Source of the DNA: Xestospongia muta
Lineage: Eukaryota > Porifera > Demospongiae > Haplosclerida > Petrosiidae
Assembly: GCA_963693285.1 (NCBI GenBank)
Contig: OY848918.1
Span: forward strand, 906,001 to 970,000
Direction of reading: 5' to 3'
Length of the DNA: 64,000 bases
Shown here: positions 11,268-24,215 of the stretch, in pieces
Numbering within the stretch: position 1 is the stretch's first letter
How the letters are laid out: every line of letters begins with the position of its first letter
The notes under the pieces: generated by a model
Told to the model about the DNA's origin: nothing
Database searches by the model: none
The model's input: the letters and a program-made list of their open reading frames with translations, nothing else
Made by a program: the position numbers and the translations under genes

Positions 11268-11722
11268 TTAACCTTTCTGAGTTAAGGGCTCAGCATATGC
11301 TGAAGTGGTCTTGGGACATTATTTCAAGGGAGAGTTCGAAGTTTTTCTGGTGTCTGATAGATTGGATCACCTTGAGACTAAGAGAAGGAGAGTACACAGT
11401 ATGGATTTAATCATGTAATAATATATATTACATTAAAAAAATAAAGTAAATCATTAGTCTACAACAAACAGCTGCTGTATATTAATTTACATATTTGATG
11501 TCAACTCCATAATAAATAAAGGATATATGTAATAGAGAAAATGCTAATTAGCAAATAATAATTGTGGTAGCTATGTTGTTACTAAGGAATATTAACAGGT
11601 GTAACATAGCCATCATCAGAGATATATGTACTATGCTGAATTATTATTAATAGTTTGAATATAACATATTATAAGGATTATGATAAGTGACCACTCCTAC
11701 ACATATACATATATATATATAT

Positions 11723-11764
<42 letters not shown>

Positions 11765-11900
11765 GTACTGCTATCTATTAGTGTATATATGGTTATAAAA
11801 TAAGTCATATACGTCACTAGTAAACAGGATAAGTGTAATATGATATTTACAAAACTTACCTCTAACTTACTGACTGCTACTACAATATTATTGAAGAGTG
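11268..11900. promoter_or_regulatory. Region between divergent receptor starts, shared with 32790-33535
   Basis: This segment is repeated, with differences, at 32790-33535. Both copies lie upstream of a plus-strand type I receptor (11956 and 35607). It contains a decayed tyrosine-containing exon on the minus strand (11330-11385, reading GDPIYQTPEKL then a stop) and a CA repeat at about 11729-11758. I infer it carries promoter sequence for the type I gene. No specific motif is identified. Confidence 0.4.
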
Positions 11901-11955
11901 AGTGGGACTGTGGGAGTGTGAAAGGGCGTGTGACGTTCTACAGTGTGCAGGGAAA

Positions 11956-14689
11956 ATGAAATCTATGGTGCTTTTCTGTCTTATTCTTGTCTATCCCTGC
12001 AATGGACAAGACTGTACTAGTCCAGTTTACAGTAACTTTGGAGTAACTATCAGTGGTCCTTGTCCATCATCTCAAGTTATAGCTCCTGTTGGTAGTATTA
12101 TAAAGTTTGAGTGTTGTTATAGTTACACTACTGGGAACTACCATATAGTCTGGAATATTACTAAGATTGGAATTATTATCGATACAAATTCACCAAATAA
12201 CAGCAATATCACTATCAAAATAAATACTGGCAATAGATTCACTACCCTCACTCGTCCAATAACTCAACACGAACAATTTTATGTTCAATGTGGACTCTGT
12301 AATGGAATAAAATGTCATTTAACTCCACTGCAAGTTACTGTTATATCATTACCCGTACAACTAATATCATTTGGTAAGTTAGTGCTATAATATATCTCCT
12401 TTTTTATAGCCACATCTACTGTAGGTCCTCCTCACTTACTAACTCATCAGTTAGTGGACAATGCAGTGATATTAAGATGGTCTCCTCCATTAATGGACTA
12501 TATTCAATTCCAGTACAATATAACAGTAGTTAACTCTGATAATATATCAGTAAAATTGACTACAGTAACTAACTCAACTAACATAACTCTACATAAAGAT
12601 AATATATCATATATTGAATGTAGTCAGTTACAATGGAGTGTATCTGCTGGTACACAATATGGTTATAGTGAACCAGCTATTGCTGAAGATAACCTTACAA
12701 TAATATCAGGTAATGTTATTAATATTATAAAATTGAGTTAACTTGTTATTACTGTTCTATTTAAATACAGCTCCAGATATTGTTGATAAAATTATAATTT
12801 TAAATTCTTCAGGAGGTATATTATTAAATTTTACAGTGCGTTAATTTAAATACATGTAAGTATTATTGTTTTTGTTTTTGTTATTCTTTAGATAATATCT
12901 TGTAATGAAGATCCATTAAGTTATACATATCATCTCATACAAGAGGATTATTATAGGAGGCAACTCAACAACGCTCCAATATTAACTCCTAACATTGATA
13001 CTGTAACAAATAATACAGTTTATGATATGAGTGTTAATATACAGTCAGTTATTGATAATACTACATGGTATATAGCTATTGAAGTGATCAACTCTGTTGG
13101 AAGAGATAGAACAGAATTTATTAATTTGATTGAATTCTTAAGTAAGTAACAATTTATTCATTTAATGATTTGTCAATAATCTCTACTGTATTAGGTATTA
13201 CTTCTGGGGATAATCAACCAACATCATTACCTTTATCAATAACCACAAGTATCAATAAGGACTTTTATATATTATTGAAAATTAACATTATTATTATTTA
13301 GTTATTCCTACTCCAAGTACTTCAACTGTTTCTCCTTCTATGGTCACTCCGTCTAATACTAGCACAGGTAATTTTCCTTTCATGTATCGTTTCATCAATA
13401 CCTATGTAACAATACCTATGTAGGGATAGGTTGTCCATTGAAATGTAGTAATAAAAAACTTGATAGCTTGTTCAAAAGTAATCTGAATAGTTAAGACAAC
13501 ATTTCTAAGGATCACAGATACAAGTGGTCGAAAGTTGAATTTATGCTTTCAATTTTCAGTTCATGATAACTTCATAACTATCAAGAGTAGTTTAGACTAG
13601 CTATAGAACAGATTGATAATGCAAAATTTTTGATATATGTCTACAATCTTTTGTAGTTATAGATATTGTCACAACCATGTTAGAGTAGTTTGAAATACCT
13701 TGCCTTATAACACACACACATTAAGTACTGTAACCTTCACTTACTCAGAGAGCACCAAGGGTTAATGATATTAGATCTTTAGCAGTATTGTTCACACACT
13801 CTTGGATGTTTTCAATTTTCCTGGAATAGATCCTGCTAAACATTTAATTTGTATGGATACAAATTTATTAATGTTTTAGTTAATTTAAACTTAAAATATA
13901 ATATGTACAGAATCTGTTAAGCTGATTACATTCATATATACTCTGATAACTATTTTTATCATTAGTTTGATTTTCCATGCTATTCCAACAGTGTGACAAA
14001 TGCATCTTTCTTCTTCCATTGACAACATCTAAAAACATAAAACATAAAAAATTAATGTAAGCTTCAAATTGATCTTGAAGTTATAATTTGCTAATAGCAA
14101 AGGTGACACAAACAATTAAATGAGTTTTTCAACTTCAAAAATATAGATTTAAAATTCACTTTAATAATAATATCAATTCAATTCTGTTTCTGTGCTATTA
14201 TATAGGGATGATGTAACTATCATCCCTACTATCATTTTTTGTAAATTACTGACATTATTCATTGCTATATCTACTTCATTTTTAAAGAATGTTTTATTTC
14301 CATAGCATGATATTCATGTAAATTTGTTGAAAATCATTATAAAATTGACATAACTCTCCAGAATCTCCCATTGAGTGCTCAAAGAGCTGATAAACAAAAT
14401 GTATTTGTAACTATCAGTATATAGGTATAACAATTAGAGATCATATTTTAAAATCCATTTTTGGCATTTACAACTAATCTATATCAAATTTACATCAATA
14501 GTATTGTAAACATTGTTCTTGTAACAAAAGTAGTGTATTTGTATAATTATTTCTTCTTTAGATCCCGAAACAACAATTATTATTGTTTTAGTAGTTGTTA
14601 TCTTCATAATACTGAAAATAGTAATAGTATTAGTGATAGTATGTATTGCAAAGAAAAAAGGTGGATGTGTTAGGAGAAATGTATGTTAA
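11956..14689 (+). CDS. Type I Ig/FN3 receptor, intact, short tail with TM lysine
   Basis: Seven exons join in phase: 11956-12373 (signal peptide ending CNGQ, and Ig domain with FEC..W..VQC), 12410-12709 (FN3), 12771-12835 and 12892-13141 (second FN3 split by an intron), 13195-13248 and 13302-13367 (Thr/Ser/Pro stalk), 14562-14689 (TM). The start was chosen because it aligns with the signal peptides of the copies at 29449 and 35607. The product is about 426 residues and should sit on the cell surface with many N-glycosylation sites. The TM helix (VLVVVIFIILKIVIVLVIV) contains one lysine in its middle. Only about a dozen basic residues follow (AKKKGGCVRRN). A GTATGT at 14681 could be a donor to a further tail exon, which I did not find. 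The last intron is about 1.2 kb, far longer than the others. A basic TM residue with no tail recalls receptors that pair with a signalling adaptor; that is an inference. Confidence 0.85.
13368..14561 (+). other. Unusually long intron of the type I receptor
   Basis: This is nearly 1.2 kb where other introns in the family are about 50-100 bases. There is no coding exon I can support. The part at 13405-13560 weakly resembles the insertion described at 46741-47340 (shared phrase CCTATGTAGGGAT). It may hold an old transposon remnant. Confidence 0.4.
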
Positions 14690-15408
14690 TAATGAATGAG
14701 TTTATTATTATGTCAGCTTTTCTAGAGACGTATGTGAGATACTGAGATGCAGGATACATGAGTAACTTACTGAAGTCATTGCTGGAATTTTATTTTAGTT
14801 ATTCATTATAATTTATAGTCTATTCTTTTTGATCTATAGCTGGTCTATAATGCATCATACTACTTATTACTACATTGGCATATTATTTTAATAATGTACT
14901 GAAAGAATATTTTGTATACCAGTTGCTGTTCATAATGTTATTAATTGTAGAACAAATTAATTTTAAGCACTTTTGAATAGATCCATACATACACAGTAGC
15001 AGATAAATATAAATTTTTTGTGACCTCTTCACTCCAAAGTTTATAGAACATACATACATTATCAAAGATAACTTATATGAATTCAGTACTTAATACAACA
15101 CTTATAAATGTAGTAGTATCTTGTTGTAAGCATACAGGTGTATATAAACAATCACTCGATGCCTAATCATAGTATATTTTCATAGTTAGATGTATTGTTT
15201 GTAACATGTCTTGTAAAGAACTCTTCCCTTGTATGATATGCTGGACAGTCATACATCTGAGGATCTGGTTTAGATAAGGATTTCTGAGAGAAAAAATTAG
15301 TTTAGATTAATAGTTTATTAACATACCTTTCTGTTAACATACAATACCACTGTTACTACAACAACAATTATTGTTAACACGAAGACAGATATACCACCGA
15401 CAACAACT

Positions 15409-16275
15409 AACACACTGGCGTAGGAATGGAGGGGGGGGGGCTCCAGGGGCGCCAGCCCCCCCCCCCCCGAAAAAATAATCAGCTTTTTTAATTTTTGAAA
15501 CTGGGTGTGGCTTTACTGCACACGTGTGATTATTATTATGTCAATGAACATAAGAGCTCTCTTCAGTCAGAGTACTGCAACAGGCACTGTCTGTGTGGAA
15601 GAAGACACAGAGACTGATATAGACATCTGTATTTTGAAGCTTTGGAATTAGCTTGTGGTGAAGTTGAGAGAAGATTTGAGCAACCTGATTTTTTAATAAT
15701 TGAGAATTTAGAAACCACATTGATAAAGTCAGCAAATGGAAATAAGATTGTACCAGATGAGTCTCTTCTCAAGTATCTGGAAGGAGATATTGATAAGGAT
15801 CGATTTGTCACTCAAGTGACATTGATTCCAGATATGATAAAGACAGTGTTTATACATAGTCCTATCAAGAAAGTGACTAATTTAAGAACCATACAGATGC
15901 TATGAATAAAAGTGAGATTTATAAGGGTATGCTCAGCGAAATAGATAAAGTTTTGAAAATATATTTCACATTTCCTGTTACGACTTCAACTGTTGAACGG
16001 TCCTTCTCTTCATTACGTAGACTTAAGACTTACCTTCGAAATACCATGACTAAACAATCTCCTTTTACTGTATATTAATTAATCTGAAACAGATAGGCTT
16101 GATCTTAAAGATATTGCTCGACAGTTTATATCTGTTAATGATCGTAGACTTCATTATTTTGGCAAAATATGACAATGCATGCATTTTTTATAGTAAACTT
16201 TTTTTTATAAATTATGACTCATGCCCTTATTAATTGGTGCCCCCCCCTCATTCTTGTTATGGTTCCTACACCAAT
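15409..16275 (+). mobile_element. hAT-type DNA transposon, internally deleted, 3' coding part
   Basis: The left end CACTGGCGTAGGAATGG with a G-run and the right end, read inverted, AATTGGTGTAGGAACC with a G-run, form a TIR pair typical of hAT elements. The plus strand encodes parts of a transposase (RFVTQVTLIPDMIKTVF, then TSTVERSFSSLRRLKTYLRN). The latter is the C-terminal hAT dimerisation motif. Frames are interrupted (stops near 15903 and 16078), so it is inactive. It splits the TM exon of the minus receptor. I could not define an 8-bp target duplication with confidence. Confidence 0.75.
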
Positions 16276-16612
16276 TACCTCTATGAATTACTACATTTCT
16301 ATACTCTATAACTTGTATATAGGTAATATCATTATAATAACACCTTGTTATATGTTTCTTAGTCCTAGACTTGCATCAATTCCATTTTGTAATTTAAATG
16401 TTTCTATTGAGGACCAGGCTACTGTTGTAAGTACTTAGTGTTTATCTGTTTGACCACACCCATTCATTAAGTTTCGTGAAAATGTTGGACACATTTTTGT
16501 TGACTCAGTTCCACTTGTTCGACTCCCAGAGGTTACATTTTGTCCTGACTATTTATATATCCACCCACCTTTTTAATTAGACTGGACTCCTTGACTTCTC
16601 AACTATTGATGT
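16276..16612. other. Unassigned insert sequence next to the hAT remnant
   Basis: This stretch separates the hAT right end from resumed receptor sequence at 16613. It is not found in the intact type I copies. It shows no clear coding or terminal-repeat structure, and could be a second nested insertion. Confidence 0.4.
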
Positions 16613-18134
16613 AACAGAACACTATTTAATGTAACTATATATAATAAGAGAATTGAATAGTTTTGGTATGTTAATAAAAGAGTATTACTTGAGTCTGTAT
16701 TTGATGGAGTCTGTAAGAAAGGTGTATTGGAATATAAAGTAGGAATGGAATATGAAGATACTATAAAGGGTGGGGTAAGTAGCAACATTATCAATAATAC
16801 TAGTACTTTTTCTCCTGACTGTTCTTAGTATAGAGGAAGTTAGTGATAATGTTGCAGGTTGAAATGAATGACACACTTGAACTCCACTGACTATATATTT
16901 GACAAATTGGCCATAAAAATTAAGTATATTATTACTTACTTAAGAATTCCGTCAAGTTAATAAATTCTGTTCTGTCTCTTCCAACGGAGTTAATCATTTC
17001 AATAGCTATATACCATGTAGTATTATCAATAACTGACTGTATATTAACACTCATATCATAGACTGTATTATTTGTTACAGTATCAATGTTAGGAGTTAAT
17101 ATTGGGGTGTTGTTGAGTTTTCTTCTATAATAATCCTCTTGTATGAGATAATATGTATAACTTAATAGATCTTCATTACAAGATGTTATCTAAAGAATAA
17201 ACAATAATATGTATATGTATTTAAATTAACGTACTGTAAAATTCAACAATATTACTGCAGAAGAATTTAAAATTGTGACTTTATCAGAAATATCTGGAGC
17301 CTCATCTGAAATAGAACAGTTATGACAAATTAAATCCATTTTATATTATTGAATTATTGATAATTATACCTGATATTATTGTAAAGTTATCTTCAGCAAT
17401 AGCTAGTTCACTATAACCATATTGTGTACCAGCAGATACACTCCATTGTAACTGACTACATTCAATATATGATATATTATCTTTATGTAGAGTTATGTTA
17501 GTTGAGTTAGTTACTGTAGTAAACATTACTGATATATTATCAGAGATAACTACTGTTATATTGTACTGGAACTGAATATAGTCCATTAATGGAGGAGACC
17601 ATCTTAATATCACTGCATTGTCCAGTAACTGATGAGTTAGTAAGTGAGGAGGACCTACAGTAGATGTGACTATATTAAAGGAAATATATTATAGTACTTA
17701 CTTACCAAATGATATTAGTTGTACTGGTAATGATATAACAGTAGCTTGTAATGAGTTTTGATAACATTCTATTCCATTATACAGTCCACATTGAACATCC
17801 AATGGTTAATATTGAGTTATTGGAAGAGAGAGAGTAGTGAATCCATTACCACCACCACCACTTATAGTCAAACTGATACTGGTATTAACTGGTACATTTA
17901 GACTGACAATTGGCACAATATTAGTGATATTCCAGAGTGTAAAATAATTCCCAGCATAACTGAAAGAACATTCAAACAGTACAGTACTACCAACAGGAGC
18001 TATAACTTGAGAAGATGAACAAGGTCCTTTGATAGTAGCTCCAAAGTTACTGTAAACTGGACTAGTACAGATTTGTCCATTACAGAGATAAATGAAAAGA
18101 GAACACAATAGTACCACAAACTCTATCTTTATCT

Positions 18135-18715
18135 GGTCTGCCTTTTTTCCTAGGAAGTGAATGAGACACTTACACAAATAAATAATGCTTATAACTATTG
18201 TAAAATATCTAGTGTTAACATACCTATAAGTTGGATACTTCTGTAGGGCTCTCAGCAATCGTTGAACACAACAGACTTTTTGATCCTCTAAATAACGAAG
18301 CCATGGCCACCTTTTTAACCGAGAAGCTTGACAACTCCTCTTGGCTTTTCCAAACTGTCGCTTTGGGAATGAAAATGATTGTGGTTGTTGAGGTTCACTA
18401 GTAGACATAGTTTACCAGCTGGTACTGTTGCGTGCACATGGCAAATTATTTAATGGGTTAATAATAATCCCACTAACTTCAATGCACAAAGCACAACTTT
18501 TTTTCAAATTTGGTGTGTATAAAGGTGTAAATTATCACCTTTTTGTATAATTATGGCATTACCATTTGATGTCAATTTGATTTTTACAAGCATTTGACAC
18601 AGTACAAATATTTGCCATTATAAATTGCATACCATGACGTGAAAAAAGTGGGGGGGGGGAATTGCCCCCTTGCCCCCCAGTTCCTACCTCTGTGCTGAAC
18701 AAAAGATAACTGTCA
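18135..18715 (-). mobile_element. hAT transposon 5' fragment with transposase N-terminus
   Basis: From ATG at 18408 on the minus strand the reading contains QSFSFPKRQFGK and RLKRWPWLRYLEDQK. This is the pattern that precedes the TTF-type zinc finger of ZMYM/hAT transposases (FPKR.FGK..RS...W..WPWLHY). Near 18640-18710, read on the minus strand, CACAGAGGTAGGAACTGGGG with runs of G resembles the terminal repeat seen at 15409. A GTATGT near 18225 is a plausible transposase splice donor. The open frame runs on, without a stop, into the receptor Ig exon. Confidence 0.7.
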
Positions 18716-19650
18716 ACAGGAACAGGTCTCTCCCACTTTCTAATTTTCACATCTGTACTGAATCAGATTTTGGGCGACAAGAGACATGAGTCACATGATA
18801 CGTTAAATTAATAAAATTCATGATTTTAAAATTTTGATTTAGATTATAATTTTGGTTTAAATAATAATTTTAAGAATGATACTAATTGTCTCCAATACAA
18901 TAAATATTATAATGATACAAGTTATTAGATAGACCATGTTCAAGTTTAGAGTTAGTTGTATCCATTATACACACATCAATACATGAATACATAACATAAC
19001 ATATTATGAATTATGGATACATATTTGTCAATTTTTTAGATGTTGACAGAAGGTATAAATTGCCAGTCAATAGGAGAAGAGGACAGTTTTATTCGTTAAG
19101 AAGAGGTGTCCTTTCATTACCAGCTGTCGGTGGATGTAGTTCTCTAACAATGCAAACCTCCAAGTTATTACTGACAAATCTCCCACATATCAACAATTTC
19201 GCAATGGTTTCCCAATAACAGTAATTTATACATACAGATTGGTCCATTTCAGGTATTAAATAACTTCACTTCTCCAGGAGATATGTAAGTTTTATTTACT
19301 CTTCCTGAGGCTATTATTTCTACGGTTATAGCAATCAATTTGGCTGAATTCCTGACTAATGTTTCAATTTTCTATTAATCAGTAAATTTATCATAACAAA
19401 CATTGTAAAATTTATGTTAGTATTTCAGCAATATAAAAATTTATGCAACTCAAGATTGTTTCTACCAGAATAGTCTTGTAATATATTGTAAACAAAAATA
19501 TAAAGAAGGAAGCACATTTCTTCTACTACAAGTAAAATTGTAGGTGTTCCCTTGTTAGCTATAGCTAGTAAACAGATTTTGACGTACGTGCAGTAGATAC
19601 AGCATACCTAATATTGTAAATGAAATAAGGCAATCTGAATGATATATGGT
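18716..19650. other. Gene-poor stretch with one unassigned open frame
   Basis: A 70-codon open frame at 19006-19218 (plus; contains RYKLPVNRRRGQFYSLRRG) is not recognised and has no visible splice context, so I do not call it a gene. The rest is AT-rich with no feature that I can support. Confidence 0.35.
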
Positions 19651-21030
19651 GATGTCAACAAGATGTTATTACAAAATGTATCTATTAATGGAAATGAATA
19701 CAAGTATGTAGATCAGGAATTATTTCGTCATCGATATACATATACCATATATGGTATAAATGAACTGGGTGAAGGAGAACATAGCAATAGTACCTTCTTC
19801 TTTCAAAGAGGTTAGTTAAAATAGCTAATATGTGTGTTTATTTTATCATGTCATTTAGCTCCAAGGTCTGCTAAAGAATATACTACATTTACTATTCTGT
19901 CCTATATAAATAATGAAGTCAATTTGACGAGTGAGTCTATCCAATAGTGGTTACTATATGATTACCATAGTTACTGTAGATTGTTGTGGAATGTTCATCT
20001 GAAGCTCCAGAAAATATAGTCACTGAACAATTAAATAAAACATATCTGGTAGAATATTCAAATCATCCTATAAATGTAATAGACAGTCTGCTAGCTCCTA
20101 AACATCAACAATGCACTCTCTCTATTATATTCATTAATAATGCTGGACAGAGTGATCCATTGATACGTACTTTAAGTAAGAGATAGTGGTATTATGTAAT
20201 ATATTGATATTATTATATGATATAGGCACATATGATGTTATAAATGCTACTGCTTACCCTAATGGTAATTCTATATGTGTGGAGTGTGTGTTTCAACTTC
20301 TCCATCTGCTAAGTCATGTTATGTTAGTGTGAATCGATGTATATGATGTGGAGAATGATATACCACTAACATCAATATTACCAGCTATAACATTAAGAGA
20401 TATTGTAATAACTGACATATTACCAATTATTACTACAAGTGAGTTCTAATACTAGTTAAAATAGTCTGTTAACTTGCAATATTTATTTAGAAATTATCAC
20501 GATCTCATCCTTAACTACTAATGGGATAACAATAACACCAAAATCACATAATGTTTCTAGTAACACTATATTATATTGTTATAATTACGTATGTCCTCCA
20601 TCTTCCTTTAGTTATAATTACTCCCACTGTCATCGTTACATTATTACATCATTATGTCATCACTATACCAAGTTATTCTACATCAATAGAATAACTACCG
20701 TCAATTAATACAATATCAGTGCCTGGATCTCAGAGTTATCAATGTATGATGATATAATAATTATTATATTATTATAATTAAATATTGTATGTTTTTCCTC
20801 TCTCTAGTTATAATAATTACAACTGTGGTCAATGTCTTAATAATTATGATAGTACTAATTATTTTCAGTGTTTGTGTGGGTGTTTATTATAAAAGAAGAG
20901 ACAATGTATGTCTATATGTGTATTCATATAATATAATATAATTATTATTTACATAAAATCTAATATTAATAATGTTATTGTAACAGAGAGTGTTATTCGG
21001 CTACTACATAAGCTAGCTACTTGTCTGGAC
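19651..21030 (+). pseudogene. Type II Ig/FN3 receptor, 3' remnant
   Basis: Exons resemble the minus gene at 51640-54711 in order: TYTIYGINELGEGEHSN (about 19660-19811), APRSAKEYTTF (19859-19930), CSSEAPEN through HQQCTLSIIF (19984-20175) and the terminal FN3 exon starting TYDVINATAYPNG (20226). The terminal exon has an internal deletion, with CYVSV joined directly to YDVENDIPLTS. A stalk region, a TM exon (about 20808-20906; IIMIVLIIFSVCVGVYYKRRDN) and a tiny tail exon (VLFGYYIS, stop near 21015) follow. Signal peptide, Ig and first FN3 exons are absent. The start is lost and it is a pseudogene. Confidence 0.75.
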
Positions 21031-21329
21031 AGTCTCTCTTTGCTGCCCTAAAACACTTTCTTTTATAAGATATTTAAACAGGAAATGACATAATATTAAT
21101 GTACTATAATCAGTAACAAAAAAACAAACAAATGTAGTTATCAGTCCAGGTGACTTTGTCACATGGCTTAAAGTAGGAATTAATTTGATTGGTCAATCAT
21201 CAAGTGATCCTTCCAGGTGATCTTTAGCTATAGGTAAGAAAATAAAATTGTACAGATAAGTGTACAATAATCTGCATGCTAATTAATTCAGTCTAGCAGG
21301 TGTATATAATTCAATTAGAGGCCTCATCA

Positions 21330-22065
21330 TCAATCAGCTCCCGTAACATTCCTCTCCTCTTCTCCTGGTGCAAAGCACAGATCTCCATTGAGAGGCATTC
21401 TTGACAATCCATCTGCATTTCCGTTTTCTTGTCCCTTTCTGTGTTGTACAATGAAGTTATAGGATTGGAGCATCAGACTCCACCGAGTCAATCTAGGATT
21501 TTTATCTTTAAATTTGTTTAACCATGTTAGAGCTCGATGGTCAGTTTGTATAATAAATTGCCTTCCCAGCATGTATATCTCAAAAGCTTTTATTCCTAAA
21601 AACATAGCGAGACATTCTTTTTCTGTAGTTGAATACTTTTTCTCTTGAGATAATAACTTGCGACTGAAATATGCTATGGGTTGTTCTTCAGAAGTTCCTT
21701 GACTCAGAACTGCTCCCACTCCTATATGTGAGGCATCTGTCTGTAGAATAAAAGGTTCGTCAAAGTTTGGATTTTGCATGATAGGTGCTGATACTAGTGC
21801 TTGTTTCAGAGTGTTAAAAGCTTGTTGAACTGAAGGAGTCCATATGATCTGTTCGGGTTGATTTTTTTTGTTAATTCAGTAAGTGGTTCTGCCACCTTGA
21901 GTCTTTGAAAAGTTGCTGGAGCTCCACTTAAACCAAATGGCATGACCGTAAATTGTAGCAAACCAATGGGTGAACTAAAAGCTGTTTTTGCTTGATTGTC
22001 TTCATGCATAGGAACTTGCCAGTACCCTTTAGCTAAGTCTAGAGTAGTCAGGTATTTAGCTCTAC
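21330..22065 (-). pseudogene. Retrotransposon reverse transcriptase C-terminal part and RNase H
   Basis: The first part reads [16 protein letters not shown] and [14 protein letters not shown], core reverse transcriptase motifs. It then jumps at about 21893 straight to [11 protein letters not shown], which in gypsy elements lies beyond the polymerase. The segment with the catalytic YxDD motif, roughly 100 residues by comparison with the family, is missing. A frameshift in an A-run near 21865 separates this from RNase H, which is otherwise intact in reading (FILQTDASHIGVGAVLSQ, TTEKECLA, QTDHRALTWL, GNADGLSR). The stop is at 21330. It cannot reverse transcribe. Confidence 0.85.
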
Positions 22066-23520
22066 CTACAGCATATGGGGCATGGGGTATGCATCAAACT
22101 TAGTGAGTTGGTTTAGTTTCCGAAAATCTACACATATACATATCCCACCGTCTTTCTTCATAACTATCACCATTGGTGACGACCATTCACTCTCTGACTC
22201 TTTCACAATACTAATCTTTTCCATCTCTTCTAGTTCTTTTGTTACAGCTTCCTTGTATGCTGGTGGTAATTGGTATGGCTTTTGATGTATGGGCTGACAC
22301 TGTTGTATGCCTGGTAGGCTAGTAGTTACGGTTGGATACTTCTGTATCAGCTTCAGTAGTTGGCTTTTCTGATCTTCACTGAGCTCCTGGTTGATTTGAG
22401 GTCTTTGTTGATCTGATCGTTCGTAAAACTCCATGTTAGCATCCTCTTTAACTGTATTAGCATAACTTGAAACTGTTTCTGTGCTGGAAAACCACTTTTT
22501 AAGCAAATTAATGTGGTATACCTTGGTGTTTCCTTCAGAGTCTATTATGACTTCATAGTTAACTCGTCCATGTTTGTGTTTGATTTTGAAAGGACTTTGC
22601 CATTTCCTCATGAACTTCTTTTGACTGTCCCTGTCTGGCAATAGGAGTAGTACTTGGTCCCCTACTTCTATCTTCATGTCACGGGGTTTATGGTCATACC
22701 ATGTTTTCTGTTGCTGTTGATCTTGCTTCAGATGTTCTTGTACCAGTTGTTGTGCATTTTTCATTCTTTCATGAGTGACATAGGTAGCGACATCTTCATT
22801 AGTATCTTCTGTTGGTATCCATTCTTCCTTTAGTATATCCAGTAATCCTTTAACATCTCTGGAATAGATCAATTCGAAAGGACTAAATCCAGTTGCTTCC
22901 TGAGGAACTTCATGGTATGCAAATAGTACTAATGGTAACAGCTTGTCCCAACTTCTACGGTCTGTCATTAACACTTTCTTCAGCATTTGCTTTAGTGTCT
23001 GATTAAATCTTTCAACAAGACCATCGGTTTGGGGATGGTATGGACTAGTACGTATAGATTTGATTCTGAGTAGTTTGTGTAGTTCTTGTAACAATTCCGA
23101 CATAAAGTTAGTGCCTTGGTTGGTTAGAATTTCTCTAGGAACTCCATGACGACTAAATAGGTCCATGAGTTTTTCAGCTACTGATGTTGCAGTTATAGTG
23201 GTCATCACATAAGCTTCAGGATAGCGTGTGGTGTAGTCAGAAATAACCAAGACAAACTGTTTTCCGGCAGCTGTCTTTGGAAGTGGTCCAATAGTGTCCA
23301 TAGCTATTCTTTCAAATGGTTCTCCAATTATTGGCATTGGAACCAATGGTACTTTCTGACCTTGTCTGACTAATTTCTGACATTCAACACAAGTCCTACA
23401 ATAGTCTGCCACTTTTGTGACACTAGGCCACCAAAAACATCGTCTGATCGGTTTTAGTGTTCTTTGTCTTCCTAGATGACCTGCCATTGGAACATCACGA
23501 GCTAGTTCGAGTAATCATTT
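22066..23520 (-). pseudogene. Retrotransposon integrase followed by reverse transcriptase N-terminus
   Basis: The reading from about 23520 gives the zinc-binding HHCC domain. A TGA at 23515-23517 interrupts it between the two histidines. The catalytic core then reads D64 (AMDTIGPLP), N123 where D is expected (ILTNQGTNF), and E159 (GLVERFNQTLK), numbered from the ATG at 23487. The D-to-N change would abolish the DDE triad. A GPY/F-like C-terminal region follows (KWQSPFKIKHKHGRVNYEV). The same frame then enters reverse transcriptase ([32 protein letters not shown]) and ends at a small deletion near 22066. Integrase and polymerase are thus on one polyprotein in this order. Confidence 0.9.
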
Positions 23521-23549
23521 ATGGTACTGTTGAGATAGAACCACCTGTT

Positions 23550-24177
23550 TCACAATCTCAGCTGGTTTGTCTCTAGGGCCCCATCGTCAAAACAACACTC
23601 CAGATATTCGTGTTTTAACTGAGGTTTTTCATTTTGTTCCCATTGTTGAATTTCAGGGTCCTTGTTTTGTAGCTCAATAAGTTCATTATGAGAGAGAGTC
23701 TGAGTTTGATAATGTTTTCGTTGAGCTCTTTTCTGTGCTCTAGTTTTGTACTCCTTGTGTTTTCTTCCTGTATCAAACAAAGAGTTATCAAAAGGAAATT
23801 GTTCACCTATTGATGGATTGTGTTTTTCTTTTTGAGTTTCCTGTTGTTGTGCTTGAGCTCTGGTTGTGACAGCATAAGATGTTTCAGAAGGTCCTAGCTG
23901 TTCTCTTGCTGTTTGCTTTTCCTCTGAATTCATTGCATATAATAAGGTGTTTCATCAGTGGCAGATCCATTCCTAACAATGCGTCTTCCTGCAACTGTTC
24001 AGAGACAGCAACATGTATTTCATACGAGTGTCCATCCAGTTCATTTTTTCCTTTTGCCACTGGATACATCTGAGTACCAGTAGTGTATCTCATCTGTACA
24101 AACTGTTCCGAACTATCACACTGTGGGGAAAACTTCCTGTGAATGAGTGTCATTGAGCTTCCTGTATCCAAGTGCAT
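23550..24177 (-). pseudogene. Retrotransposon protease and linker region
   Basis: An aspartic protease motif (MHLDTGSSMTLIHRKF) is followed by ALLGMDLPLMKHL, the usual second half of a retropepsin. A shift near 23930 leads into a Gln- and Lys-rich linker (23550-23933) before integrase. In the intact element this would cleave the gag-pol polyprotein. The reading is broken between protease and linker. Confidence 0.75.
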
Positions 24178-24215
24178 CTTAGTAGCAGGTAGTCCATTGA
24201 TATGTCCACTCCGGA

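Larger units (their letters stand above)
15167..18134 (-). pseudogene. Type I Ig/FN3 receptor interrupted by a hAT transposon
   Basis: Minus-strand exons cover Ig (about 17710-18134), FN3 (17371 to about 17670), the split second FN3 (about 17245-17310 and 16945-17190), stalk (about 16680-16880), then TM and tail (15167-15420; VGGISVFVLTIIVVVV, then MYDCPAYHTREEFFTRH and NYENIL). The gene is broken in three ways. The Ig exon has an in-frame TAA near 17805. The TM exon is split between 16613 and 15408 by foreign DNA. The original start codon is gone at 18134. It converges tail to tail with the intact plus gene 11956-14689. It preserves the longest version of the type I tail, with the YDCPAY and YENI tyrosine motifs. 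Confidence 0.85.

Noticed and set aside
15541..15811. Minus-strand ORFs of 64-82 codons
   Set aside because: They are shadows of the plus-strand hAT transposase reading, which has recognisable motifs.
16603..16876. Minus-strand ORFs of 63 codons as separate genes (also 28008-28199)
   Set aside because: They are unspliced readings over the stalk exons and introns of type I receptors. Spliced stalk exons fit in phase instead.
21031..21329. 3' LTR of the Gmr1-like element
   Set aside because: I compared this stretch with 25165-25640 and saw no extended match. I cannot support a 3' LTR here.
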